Shown: one piece after another, positions 1-34,551 of the stretch
Numbering within the stretch: the stretch's first letter is position 1
Layout of the letters: each line of letters begins with the position of its first letter
Assembly: GCF_000003815.2 (NCBI RefSeq)
Contig: NC_049993.1
Location: 17,059,565 to 17,123,564, forward strand
DNA from: Branchiostoma floridae
Lineage: Eukaryota; Chordata; Leptocardii; Amphioxiformes; Branchiostomatidae
DNA length: 64,000 nucleotides
Direction of reading: 5' to 3'
Notes under the pieces: model-generated
Databases searched by the model: none
What the model was told of the DNA's origin: nothing
What the model saw: the letters and a program-made list of their open reading frames with translations, nothing else
Program-made: the position numbers and the translations under genes

Positions 1-640
1 CAATCCTACCTTAACGCCTGGGTCTCGCTTAAATATTACAACCAAACAAACTAACAGCCACAGGCCACTCAATGGCACGACAACCGTGAATCTCTTTCTA
101 CAGATGGTAACCATTCAAAAACTGTACGGAGATGCATAATAACATCGACTTAAAGGTGGGGTCACACCTGCGTATATATTTAAGTCCGTATGAGGCGCGC
201 ATGGGAGTATTTGCCTCCACCAGGCCCCACAGGTCGTTGGAAAATAGAAATTGGACAAACGTAAACAGGCAACATGTCAGACGAGTTAGCTGGGTCGCTA
301 ACCATACTTCTCGGTCAGCTAAGACATCTGGCATGTTATGTATCTATATATGTCCAATTTGTGCTATTTTTCCCGCGACCTGTGGAGCCTGGTAGAGACT
401 AAGACCTCATACGCACCTTAAACGGACTTGAATATATACGCATGTGTGACCACACCTTTAGGAGCCTGATCTCTGTCTGACACTGCTCAGCTAGTATAGC
501 AACTCATCGACGTATACGCATTCGACCAACTTTGTGATAGCAACTGCATGGTTATATACATATAACAGTGAACAGTCTGTCAAACATAAAATAATTGTTT
601 TGTTAATTGTTTTGTTGAAAGCTTTAAAGATATACGATAT
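1..640. other. Region downstream of the LLTP gene
   Basis: Apart from the MITE at 154-457 I see nothing coding here; small ORFs on both strands have no recognisable sequence. The LLTP 3' UTR probably ends within or just left of 641-891. Confidence 0.5.
154..457. mobile_element. MITE with long terminal inverted repeats
   Basis: The left arm, AGGTGGGGTCACACCTGCG with TATATATTTAAGTCCG after it, reappears inverted at about 410-457 (CGGACTTGAATATATACGCA then TGTGTGACCACACCT). There is no transposase. The ORFs seen across it on both strands are a by-product of the inverted arms. Flanks are TAA and TTA, so the Harbinger type is only probable. Confidence 0.65.
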
Positions 641-871
641 CAGGGCTCGAAATACTGGGGTTTTGTGCACCCAGGTGCACCCAAAATTGGAGCTGTGCAC
701 CCAATTTTTTTCTGTGGGTGCACAGGGTACTAATTTAGTAGGTTTGCAATTAGGTTATTCTGATATTCTACTTTATTCTATGTGCTGCACCCAAAAATAT
801 TTTGGTGCACCCAATTTTCTAGGTTGGGTGCACCAGTGCACCTATTCCCAAAAAATGGATTTCGAGCCCTG
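641..871. mobile_element. Short MITE with CAGGGCTCGAAAT ends
   Basis: CAGGGCTCGAAAT at 641 and its complement ATTTCGAGCCCTG at 859-871 bracket a palindromic interior rich in GTGCACCCA/TGGGTGCAC words. CAGGG termini suggest the hAT group; I could not confirm an 8-base target duplication. It lies 20 bases past the LLTP stop codon, and the complement of AATAAA (TTTATT at 772-777) lies inside it, so it may provide the LLTP polyadenylation signal. Confidence 0.6.
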
Positions 872-891
872 GATATACATGTGGCAAAAGT

Positions 892-22010
<21,119 letters not shown>

Positions 22011-22034
<24 letters not shown>

Positions 22035-22265
22035 ACCGGGATAGTGTTGTTGGTTTGTGTAGACGTAACAACGTCCTGGTGGAGCCGCAGGCGTCGGCGG
22101 CGGTGCGACTGGAAGTGGGGCAACTGGGAAGCCTGTAACGCGCCCTGCGGGAACGCAAGCACCCAAACTCGCGCTCCTGCTCATGTCCAAACGAGTTTTG
22201 GGATACCTGTTGTGATAAACTTGAGTTTTTGTGTTGGCAGGCGTGCCTGCGGCATCGGCAGATAG
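22011..22265 (+). pseudogene. Degenerate copy of a signal-peptide/TSP1 first exon
   Basis: The ORF starts MVGIRVLLTGIVLLVC (signal peptide) and continues CDWKWGNWEACNAPCGN, closely matching the first exons at 18301 and 22850. Compared with the 22850 copy, about 90 bases are missing after the ACCCAAACTCG stretch, so the Cys-knot half is out of frame. The splice donor found after the CCTGTTGT block in the intact copies (GTGAGT) is TTGAGT here. It therefore looks like a dead tandem duplicate. It also overlaps the last exon of the preceding gene by 24 bases. A short secreted peptide product cannot be excluded. Confidence 0.6.
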
Positions 22266-22849
22266 TCGTAAAGTGCAACGCGCTCTTGTTTGTAAATAAG
22301 TCGAAGAATATCTAAATGGCGATACAGAAATCATAATTGAGTTGATTTTCTAGGAACAATGTTTTGTTTCCTGGCAGTAAACATTTATGACGTTAACCTC
22401 TCAGGGAGACCTGATTTATGTACAGTACTTACTTTAGAAAATATTTCTGCATTTCAAACGTGATGATCGAAAAAAATGTGCTGATGGTAGTAGCTAGTAG
22501 CATTTTGATGGTTAATTCATCTTTCCCCAATGAAACGTATGAAATACATGATTAATTTTTCGTCTGGTAAAAAAAAAGGAGCCACCGCCCCCTCCCCCAT
22601 TATCATCTATCTACCCTTTAATCTGAAAAAGCATGTGCTGTTTAGGACTGACCCACCCTTTTCACGCGGTTCCTTGCCTGCTGGAATCCAGATTCACGAA
22701 CCCTTGTATCTACAGTGAAGGAAGGAATTCATAAACTTTAAACACAATGTACATGTCATCGATCGTTGACTTTGTACCCGGCAGCGGCGGAACGCATAAG
22801 AATAACGCGTTGGTAAGCTAGCGCACTGTGCATTCGCTGCCGGGGAAAA

Positions 22850-24205
22850 ATGTTCAGCGGTATAACTGTGCTATCCGCTGGGACAGTTTTGTTATTCTCG
22901 GCATATGTCACAGCACACCATAACTGCCATTGGACCGTATGGGACGCCTGCAGCGCGCCCTGCGGAAACTCGGGCACCCAGAGCCGCCATACTAACGGCT
23001 GTGGGTGGCCGGTACGGTATGAATATCGGGACTGTAACCGGTTCTGCCCCAACGGAGCGACGCCCTTGTCAAGTTCCTGTGCGTGCCCGGACGAGTTTTG
23101 GGGTACCTGTTGTAATAGACGTGAGTCTGAATGCTCACATGTCCTTTAAGCCAACATTTTGTTGAACAGTACGTACCTGTCATTGCAACAGATATGTTTT
23201 GTTGGACTTAAGTACGATCCGCCCACAGCATTTGCCCACAAACACCCAGAGTCCTACAGCATATGCAAAAACGGCTGAATTTTAGTTTGTGGAAATTAAG
23301 TATAAGGTTTGTTTTGAAAAACTTGTAATTATATTAGGAGTATTGTGAAATAATTGCTAATACGTTAACGTACAAGGTAACACTACAACCTCACTCTCAT
23401 CCAATGGTCTCATGGCCAACTTTCATTAAAAGAATTTTTTGTTTAATTTCCCGCTATAGCATGTACACCCATCGACAACTGTGAGCGGCTGATCTGCACC
23501 ACCGACAGTAACCACCAGTGTAACCGCTGTAACTACGACAGGGGCGGACAGGTCAAAGCGTACGAGCTGGTGTCATCAGGTCGCTACCCAAACAGAGTCT
23601 GTGAACGTACGTATTCCCTACTTGTACGGTGCTCATGCATGCACAGATAATGAAGCTAAATAAGTAGTGTAAAATGAATATCAGTATGGTTTGATGGAGA
23701 AAATTGTAACATTTTTCACAAATGACTTTTTACGCACGGTTGACCCTCCAACATGCATGTCGGTCGTTGAATTACGTTATAGCCTACAGACTACAATGTT
23801 TGTTCATATAGTAAGGTTCTTTAGGCACAACCAAGGAGTACTTACTTCCAACGTTTCGATGTCTGTCAGACACCATCATCAGGGTTAGAATGGCTGGATA
23901 CGATTTTAACCCTGATCATGGAAGTAAGTACTCCCTGGTTGTGCCAAAAGAACCTTACTATATGAATGATTGCCAACATGATTAAGCTTTTTACAGATAC
24001 AATTTTTGTTTGTGAAGGCTGGCCAGCAGGCTCTGCTATCTTTACGACGGTGGTTTCTTACGTAAAATTTAATTGTTTCTTGTTCTTAACGCAGAACTAT
24101 GTTCGTGGCGACCCGACAGCGAGTTCTGCTTCCCCGGCCGCTGTCCGACAACACCGTCCTCTTGCAGATGTGCACCTGGGTTCGGCGGGAACAACTGTCT
24201 CAACA
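22850..24205 (+). other. Signal peptide, TSP1-like, Cys-rich and EGF-like N-terminus of copy A (exons 1-3)
   Basis: Exon 1 encodes a signal peptide (MFSGITVLSAGTVLLFSAYV) and a TSP1-like module (WTVWDACSAPCGNSGTQSR) followed by a CACPDEFWGTCC knot. Exon 2 encodes CTPIDNCERLICTTDSN and a CNRCNY pair, resembling a Cys-rich EGF-like unit that ends in a conserved aromatic/RYPNRVC stretch. Exon 3 encodes CSWRPDSEFC...CRCAPGFGGNNC, a classical EGF-like signature with the C-x-C-x5-G-x2-C ending. All three exons end in phase 1, the symmetrical 1-1 phase expected for exon-shuffled extracellular modules. Confidence 0.72.
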
Positions 24206-27200
24206 GTGAGTTTGTGGATCCTTTATAGTAAAGAAAATATCTTCTTTAAAAAATTAGGCATGTTAGCCTCCCTTGGCATATCTGACTGATGATGATATTA
24301 CGATAAAATCATGTTAGTACTTTTATGGCGATTAAATGCTTTAAACAAATGGAGAGATCATGATTGAGATTAGAGTGATATCTATAGACTGATATAACAC
24401 AATAATTATTGTAATAATCAAAGTAAGATAAACTAAGTATTGATAATAATGATACTGTTGAAACATTATTTGAAATTACATCGATTTTCACTCTTTGCGT
24501 TCTTTAAGTAAAAAAAATCATAAAAGAGGGAGGAAAACGTCATCACCTGCATGATATCGTTTTAGTCCGGTTATTCTTATATTTATATTTCCGGAGTTTT
24601 AACTTGAAAACCTCTTTTCAAGTAGATAGACTGATTTTTTATAATTTGTTGATCCTGAAGTTTCTTCACGACCTATCATCATGCATTGCCTGGCGAAGCT
24701 GCAGAGGATAGTGAACGGTGCGGAGAGAGACCAACTGGAGGCCGACTGTGGAGCTAGAACGGCACCCTCTACCGTCTATGTCGGGAGGCACATCGCTTAC
24801 AACAGACTTGAGGTACAGGTAGTTCAACATCTGCTTCAACAATCTAATATAACGGGGTTTACTTGAATGTTTCACTTTCGCACCAGCCCTCTTCATGAAA
24901 GTTGGTCTAATCCTTCTGACGCGTGATTTGGGGTAGTTTACTGTCAGAAAGCCTGTGTCGCCCTTCGCCGCTCAGTAGTAGAACTATCCAACTTTACCTA
25001 GTTCCTTCATTTTCCTAGGTGACATGGGACAGCAATTGGATCGGACCGACCGCTAGTGACTGGCCGAAACCGTACTACGTCCACACCTTTCGGGTTGGCA
25101 TCGTTACCGCGTCCACAACTTGGAGGCTGCTTAGACGTAGGTTTCGTTACCTTTTGAAATTTCTATCCGTCTACCCGTAAAATGATGGTGTCTTTAAGTT
25201 TAAGTACCCCTGACGTCAAAGCGCTCTTTAAAAGTAGCCTCCAAAGTAGGTTTCATGAATTACCATCAAATTTCAAAGCTATTAGAAAACGTTGGCTACT
25301 GGGATAGAAAATAACACTTAATAAATGATGAAACCTATTATGGAGGCTACTCTAGTCTATAGCATGATTTGATGATGGTCAGAACGCTTCTAATCTAAAT
25401 ACTGTGCTGTTGCATCTCTTTGTGTTAAGGCGGATCAGCACTGCGGTCAGGAACAATCAGATGCAACATCGGGCACAGCCAGGACAACCCGGATACAAAC
25501 CTGCACGACTGTGTAAATTACACCAACTTGCACCTGCCGACAGTCCAGCATAATGACAGGTAGGGCAATAGTTTATAGTCATGCATCATTTTAGCCTCTG
25601 TATAATTAGAGAGTACCAATGTTGTTGACTTAGAAGTTAGAACCTAACGTTTCCTGTTCGAATCCAAATAACCATCTAACTTAGCTATAATTAATTTCAT
25701 CCCCTTCTTTGGATCTTTGACAGTGCCATATTAACAACAATTTATTAGCATGGCTACACCTACCAACCCCTTTCAGATGCAACGTGTTTTTGTGGCTATT
25801 AAGTGAAGGAATTCAAAATCTAAAATTGAATGTTTATTTCTAATCAATTCCGTTTAACATTATCAATGGCGTTATTAATTCATTTAACAGGTTGGAGTTT
25901 AAAGCCCGGGTGACCAACGGTGGTTATGTCGTAATCAAAAACTATGATAGCTCAGATGGGACCGTGACCCGTGACCCCCGTCAGTACTACCAAGGGTCAG
26001 AGGTCATCCACACTTCCCACTTCACCTATGACCTCCGTGACCCCGTCCACTGCTCCGTTGTCAGCAGTTGCTCCTCCAAACTCATCGAGTTTGGTCCTCA
26101 ATTCACCAAAAATGTGAGTCCGATTACGCTAGGCTCCTTTCATGTCATGGTTACTTTATAATTGCCAATATCTTCACCTCAATGTCAACGGTATAATGTA
26201 CAAAGTACATATTATGCATAATGCAAAATTCACATGTTTGCAACCTACATCTTAAAAAGAAGATATCAGGGGCATTGTTCACAGTGGCAAAGAAAGGAAA
26301 TCAATTTCTACGTAGGAAAAAAATCTAAGAAAAGATTGACCTTTACCAAACGGTAATTGTCCATTCCCTGACAAAAACCAACTAATAAGTTGTTGAGCCA
26401 TGCTCCTTACATAAATCAACTCAGTGTGTGTAACATCAGCCTCATTCCACACAAGAAACAATGTAAAAGAACAAGATGAAGGTTTAAAATACAGCTTTGT
26501 CGACCCCTTAGTCAGATAAACAGAGAAACAAAGGACACAAGATTTTAAAAAGTGTGCTTAGCATTAGCTTTTTAACATTTTTATCATAATATACGTCACA
26601 ACTTATGTATTGCACAGATTTCGTCGTATACTACACATATATTGCACTAGTGATCAGTTTTATATGAAAACATTGGCAGGAAAACAGCCCAGGCGGGGAA
26701 TCCCATATAGGATGTCCCTTGCGCGGTATATTGCGTAAGATGTGCAGAGGGCACAGTGCTCTAATCTGCGCTTCAACTTTAATTTCGCACCAGCTGTCTG
26801 TCTTACGTACAGGGCATAAGGATTTTAGCTTTCTGATATTGTTACTGTTAACCCACCCCCTGCTACCAACCTCTATAGTAACCACCGTAGCGCTATAGCG
26901 ACTATGCAAATTTATCTCTCTATGTTCAATTTTGGCCACTAAGGAGGCAACAAAATCGCTGACACAAGTGTCCATTGCTCAAAAAGAGTACGTTAATTAT
27001 GACTTTATAGGGACAGATCCAGCTACGCTGGCCAGGCTGGAGTGACCAAGGATCAGGTCTGGGCCGGTATGAGTACGTCGTGTACAAACTCCAGCCGTAC
27101 GGGGACATACTGGGTATGAGATCGGTAACTCCCATCACGACAGGGTTTCGGGACGCGAATGTTGGAATGACAGAAGTGACACTGAGTGAACCAGGTACTT

Positions 27201-30200
27201 TATTCTTTTTATTAGAATAGCTGTAGAAGAGAACAAATGTCATTTTGTTTCTGTTGAAACGTATGTTGCGATGTTGCGGAATTACCTGTGTCGTCGACAC
27301 ATTAAGGAGAAGTTAGGTGGTAATCTCCAAGCAGATCCTGCGGTACCTAGCATCATTAAAGATAGTAATAAAATCTGACAAAGGAGTGTAGTCGGATAAT
27401 GCACACCTCTCGGCCGGCTACACTCCTTTGCCAGCTTTTGATACTATCTTGTGCCACCGTAGGATCTTGGAGATTATAGTTAAGTGGGTCCAGCGGGCTC
27501 GGGTAACAACCGCCCTCTTTACTTTCTTGAACACTATTGTTTTCTTTATATCTTTTTAAAATATTACTATCTTGTCGTGTCCTACATCTACTAGCAAATA
27601 GATCCTGATGTGACTGCTTTTAAAGGTCTCAGTTCGCCCATAGGCCAGTCACGCCCCACAGTACAATTTGTAGTTTGACTTTTTTGACCCTCGAGGTCCA
27701 ATCTTTGGGGGGGATTTTGTTTTAACACTATCTACACGGAAATCACTTCTCCCAGGTACCTATTGCTTTCTGCTGACGGTTGATGACGTTGCCGGAAACT
27801 ACCAGCGCGCCAGGCGGTTCCTGATCTATGATGAAGTGAACAACGTGACGGTGGACGCGCACCAACCACTGTGGGCCGACAGCGCAGCTGTGAACACAAG
27901 CCATCTGTGGCAGACCAACCTACAGGACTCACTGGGGAGAGGGACAAAGGTTGGATAAGGAATGAAGGAGAATCGAGAACGGATGCATATATGTAAATGG
28001 AAGGACAAATGAATAAATGAGAAATACAATTGGGTGGGAGGTCAGACCCCTGTGTGGTCAGACAGTGTTCTAGCAGTGTTTAGCAATTGTTCACTAACTG
28101 TGTTAGAAATTAAAATACTGTTTTTCACAACTCACACACTCTTGCTCAAGGCTTTATTTTCATTGATGTTGCGATGGCCGCCTGGCATCTTCCTCAGGGC
28201 AATTCTGACTGGTTCACATTGTACTGCAGCTATAGGTGTCGCTGCTTACAGATGCGGTCACAAACGTAATTTGTAATTTCTAAGATTACATTGGCCCTAA
28301 TGAAGTTTGCGCTTTCCTTTTTTTTTGCTTTTTGGATTATATAGATTTCTCTAAAGTGGCCCGGGCGATACCGAAACCTGTTCCATTATCAGCACAAACT
28401 GCTGGCCGCCATCGAGCCGTACGACCCTCCAATTGCAGCAGGGTACGAGGAAGTCACTGGGCTTCCCCCACAAACAAGGTCAGTCTTGACAGAAATAGAC
28501 ATAATCGTATAGTCATAACTACCATACAATAGCACACTATAGTATACTACGCCTTACAGTGCATTTGCGTTTTCCCCTTCAAACAAGGTAAGGCTTGGTA
28601 TAGACATAATCATACAGTCACTGATACAAAAGAAAACAGCACTTCTTCTACATCTTTCTTGGAATCACTCCGGTGAAGTGTCGATAATGTTTTCCCAGCA
28701 CAATATTATAGAATACAATGCAATACAATAAAATCAGCTACTAGTACAATGTGTTGTCTGTATTCAATCCTGTTCTTCAGATCACGACAGGCCATCCCCA
28801 ACATTCACGGTATCATGAAGGTCGAGACCGTGTTTGCTGTGGACCACGCCGGCGGGCGGACCATCACCGCTCCTCCCAACACATGGACAGCAGTGCCGGA
28901 TGTCACGGTGAGTTAAAACTCATCAGTGCCAGTGTTTTTTTATTACCTTCTTAGCTGATAGGCTACAAAATAATATCACTGTCGTGCACTATTTGTTATA
29001 CACACCATGGCAAATTAAGAAAATCGGCGGAAAATCCTCTTTACATATAAATAAAAAAAAAAGTTGTCAGTACAGTACATGACTCGAGATTTTAACCGAC
29101 GATTTGGTAATCTCTCATAAAGTTCTGTTCTTGATTGTCTAAATTTGAAAAGTAACACTGACTCATTTCTTCCTCAGGCTGAGGGAGTTGATCTGAACAT
29201 CCCGAGAGTTGACGGTGACTCCGTGCGGTTGTGGTTACGAGCCTACGATATCGTGGACAACTTTGTTCAGGAGGAGGTCCTGTTACACGTTGATTCCTCC
29301 CCGCCTGTGGTGCAGAACTTCTGGCTGAACAGATATGGGGTACCAGCTCTGGCCGTGCACCACTCGTCTGATCTGTATACAATGAGGTGTAGTACTTTTG
29401 TAACAATAAAATAAAACACTCCATGGAAACCAATAGTACTTGTACCTCAGAGTCAGACGATTTAAGAAGATTTTCACACAGTTCAATTGAAATGAAGTTA
29501 AATGAATGAATAAAGAGCCACCATATTTTCATACAAACACAGGAAAATGCTTATAATTATCAGCGAAAGCCAGGCTCAAGGATGTATGTGTGTCTGAACC
29601 AAGGCAATATAACACACATTCGGCTACGAAAATGACAATAATTGGACTTTTTCATTTTCTCGCAACATACCATATTTGATGACTTTACATGTTATCGACT
29701 ATGATGACGAACTGATATTCTATCATATAAATTAACAGATTTGAATTTGAGGCGTTTGACGACCACAGCGGGCTGCACAACATCCACTGGAGTCTTCAGA
29801 ACTTCCTTAACAGCTCCACTGTACACGGGGAGGGGCAGGTGGCAGTCAGGAGACCCTCCGTAAGTTACACTAATTATAGATATTTCAACGTACTTTGACT
29901 CGGGGAAAAAAGAGTTAATAGCTTTCCAATATCTTGTCATCTAAGAACGTATCTACTTGCCAGTATGAACTTACAAAACCTGCTCAATGTATGTTCTTGA
30001 CTAATATTCAGATCCTCCATCCCGAGTGCGACCCACCACACTGCGCCTGCATCCCGAAGGACAGCGAGTGTTACTTCCGGAACTACGAGATCGTGCCCGA
30101 CCTCAGCAAGATGGACATTCCTGTGGGGTCACATGATCACGATTACGTCTTCGTCATCACGGTAACCAACAACGCCATGCTGGTGACGACAGTGACGTTT

Positions 30201-33200
30201 CAAGTAAGACCAAACATTGTTTCAATATTTGCCACTATTACTAAAATTTATATTCATTATCTTCGCCAAGAAGATAATGATTTTGCCGACTTGGGTCTGT
30301 ATGTAGGTCAACAGGATATAAGTCGAGAAATTGTGGACGGAACTTTTTGATTTTTTGCAGGTGTGTAGCGGTTGTCGCTAGGCATGCCTAGTTCGAAAAT
30401 GGGTTACCTGGCGTTTTTCTACGGTACGGTAGCGAGCTTATTATTTTTTTTGGTGTTTTTTCGGGAAGCATAAGTCAAAATGCAGCTGGGCGATTTTCAT
30501 GATATTTGGCAGGTGTGTAGCGGTTGTAGAAAGGATTGTCATGTGCGAGAATGGTTTAGCTACCTTTTACCTATGGTGCTGTAGCTGGCTTTGTATGTAA
30601 GTGCGTTTGTCTGTATGCAAGATAACTCAAGACGTTCTTGATGGATGCTAATGATATTTGGTTGATAGGTAGGGGACACAAAAAGGAAGGTCAAGTTCGA
30701 TAATGGGCCTCCTGGCAACTTGTTTTGGTACTGCAAGTGAGCATCAAAGTTTGCGCCTAAATTTTCCAGAAGTGCCAGGTTCATGATTTTTTAATGGTGG
30801 ATAGCTGTTGGAACTAGGAGTGAATGGTGTAATTTTGGGCCTCCTAGCAGCTTGTTTGTAACTGCAGTGGGTCTTATAGTTCGTAACTTTTTAGATGGAT
30901 AACCCCTGAGGGGATTGATCGATATTCTTTATTTTTGGGTAGGTAGGTACTTTGGGTGATCATCAACATAATGAGATGCAAATTATGTAAATCACTATCT
31001 ATTTAAAATAATTACTTAGGGTAGCTTATCCTGGAGAAGCACACAGGGTGAAGGAGAAAGGTAATGTTACATGATACTCTATATGTCTGGACGTGTACAG
31101 TTCACCAGTGAGGGAAGGTGGTGACCTGGTTACACCAAATTAACCCTGACTCAAGCAGCAAGAGGGAGAGAATCAGTCATGTGGAACCGAATTCGAAGTT
31201 TCCCCGAAGTCTAAGAGACCAGACCAGACTTGCCCTTTATCCCGCTGGTCTGAGTTTCAATAAGATTTGTGGGCATGATTCTCTTCGCCGAGTAATGTTA
31301 TTGGTTGTATGGGTCTATATGCTGGTGAACAGCATATAACTCGAGAAATTGTTAGTCAAGATCCCAAGGCAATTGGGCACCAATGCTACCCTACCAATGT
31401 GTGTGGACCATTAAGCATCATTTATCATTCAAGCCCCTCAGACTGTAGCAAATTATCCTGATCTACTTCCCCTGACATGGGCCAGTCACACCAAATTAAC
31501 CCCCTGCCCTCAGTATCCGGCCTTTAGCACAAAGATGACCCCTCAACTTAAAGACAAATCAAAGGTGCAGCAGAACTAATTGATTATCCTGATGATACAC
31601 ATGTCATTGACCTGATAATAGTTTGCAGGGGAGAGAAGCACGAACAAGTGTCTCTAGGGCTCAGGGCTATATATTGAAACCAAATAAGCTCATTAGATCA
31701 CTATTGTCCATGCCATGATATTGGTACACCAGTACTTCTTTGAGAGTCCAAATTCCCAGGTCTAACAGTCAGTCAGTCAGTCGAGGACATCAGACATCAA
31801 CTCGGGAAGCTTGCAGGACCCTTATAAGAGTGATCCATTCATTATACTCCAAAAAGGCTCTGAGTGTCTAGAGATTATTTAATGTTTGCGCATAGAGAAA
31901 TGTCTCAGTACCAGAGTGAATGCTAGTTCTAAGAGCTTGGCCAAGTTTTATAGGTGCACTATAAAACTTAGGTGCACTTTATATTTTGCTTAAACCATCC
32001 TGTGTCGGTTAACCGTCATATGACGCTTAGCCGTCACCGGTCTAAAGAGGAAATAAAGGGCGTATGATGGTATTTCCGCAAACCGTCCTGAGCCACCTCC
32101 GGACCTGGTCCTGGTTCGGTTCAGTGCGGGGCCGTGATGGTTTCTCCGTCACCATCACTGGTGACGGTAATAGGAGGGTGTGGGTCATACGCTAATGATG
32201 TGCTAACGAGACTGTAGCAATGGAAACATGTTTTTCCTCATTCTAATCTTTTGAGACATTGAAAGTCGTCAAATGTTCCAAGTGGAATGGCCATTTTCCT
32301 TCGGTACTGCAGTAGAATGTATGGGTGTTTGTAAACAACAATACCCGTGGTTAGATGGGATAGATAAATAGAATTTTCAACTGCTACAAACACACGTTCA
32401 TGCAGTCGTTTGCTTTGGGGTAGGTGCTCTTTTAGAAATAGTACTACAGGAATGAGACCTAATAGTCTTGAACAAAGGCATGATTATTTGGCGAAGAGAT
32501 GTGTTTGTGGAACTCTAGTTATCAAGTAATTACGATATACTAGTACTAGTGATACTTCTACGTTGATAGAAACCTCTACCTGCACAGTGCAGTCATGCGA
32601 CCAGGACAGCAATTAGAATCTCCTATGTTGATTTCATTTTACCAACATACCTGCTCTTTCCTATGAACATTGGTCGTTTTTTTAAACAGTTAATCCTTTC
32701 TTATATCAACATTCCCTGTGCTTTCATAATGACAGCGGGGGGGGGGATAACTTCTTAGGACATTTGTCACATGATGTCACCTTTAGAGACGTTTTTAACC
32801 CTCCAACATGGCGGACACAAGGCTATTAGTTCATCACGGTCATATGACTACAAAGTTAACTCCTCTAATCCACCACTTCAGATAACCGTGGATGAGAGCC
32901 CTCCCACTGCGGGTCACGTACAGGACGCGCTGCCGGGACAGTGGGATCTGGACTTCCAGCAGGTGCGGTAGTCCATTAGACTATTTTCTGTATTTTGTAC
33001 ACATTCAGGGATAAAAAATAATTTTAGACTGACGTCAAGCCTAGGTGTACTATTATTGTTTATGCATTGTGTCATTATGATAGGTACCTCTGGAGTTATG
33101 CCGGATTGACTTAATATATAATTTCACGTCAGTAATTATCAAACACTTTCCAGTGTGAAATTCAGCCACCCTCTTCTGTATTCATTACCAACGAACATGC

Positions 33201-34509
33201 AATTGAATAAACCTATTGTCAAACTTTGAATCATTTGACCGACAGGACCTGCAGCTGCATGCCTGGTGGGACGGCTTCTTCGACCGGGAGAGCGGCGTGC
33301 AGTTCTACCAGTACGGCTTCGCTAACAGGTGTCTGGGGCAAGACGAGTTCGGTATTCCTCAGCCACAACAGGTTTGTTGGTTTGCATGCTTATTTCCTAT
33401 TCTTTAATAAAATAAATACATACTTAGATTTGTATGTTAAAAACACGGTTTTGAAACTGCTACAGCGGTCTGTATCTTGGTTTGTTGTAAAATTATGATC
33501 ACATTGCAAAGTATCTACATATAGCTGTAGGTAGCTCTAGATATTGTTTTGCATGTGATGCTCACTTTACATGTGATGCCCAGTATTGTTATGTTTTCAG
33601 ATACACAACACCACAGGAAAGTTCGGTTCGTGGACAGCGCCTGTACCCGATACGTACTTCTGCACAGTCGTGGCGTACAACCCCGCCCTGACCCCGTCCC
33701 AGCCAGTCTGTTCGGACGGCATCACTGTGGACGCCTCCCCACCTTCCGTTCGCCACGTCAAACTCTCGGGATATCACGCGAGACCTGGGCTGGTGAGCGA
33801 TGACGGAGAAAACGTGTGGATTGTGAACAAGGATGGGGAACTGGAGGTAGTGGATGATCCACCCGAGAGTTGTAGGTACGTAACGATTACAGTATAGCTT
33901 GAGTAATATAGTTTACAATATTTTCCTTGAGACAATTCTACAGAAATCTAGTGCAGGATTTTGCATTCAGTTAATGCCATGATTTAACAATTCATTTTGT
34001 AGCCTTTTTATAAGGATGAAAAGCTATGATGATGTCAATTTGTCATATATCATCCTAACTTTTGCTATCATGTACTATCATGCAGTTTTCACTCTTTACT
34101 CAGATGCAGTTCATTTATCGAGTTAATTTCATAATTTTCCTTCTCAGAAATGCCAGCAGACTTGTGGAAGACATAGACCTGTGGCCGATCGCTGAACCAC
34201 CTTACAAGCGGAACACCACGTCACAAAACTGCACGGAGCTCGGTCCTCTTGCAGACATCGGCTATCTACCAATGGAAAATCATGTGAGTATTTTGGCTGT
34301 ATGACAGTCATTGTGTGAGGAAACTAGTAGCCTGCAAGCTCTTTTAAAAGAAACTTTCTTTGCACAGATCTTACAGCTTTGTTACGTTGTGTTTGTATGT
34401 ATGTATGCAGGTCTGTGTGTATAGGTGTGTCTACGGACCGCATCAGCAAAGTCTGATATGCGAGGATGATTGAGAGAGTGGGTGAGGGAGCGAGGGAATT
34501 AGTGTGTCT

Positions 34510-34551
<42 letters not shown>

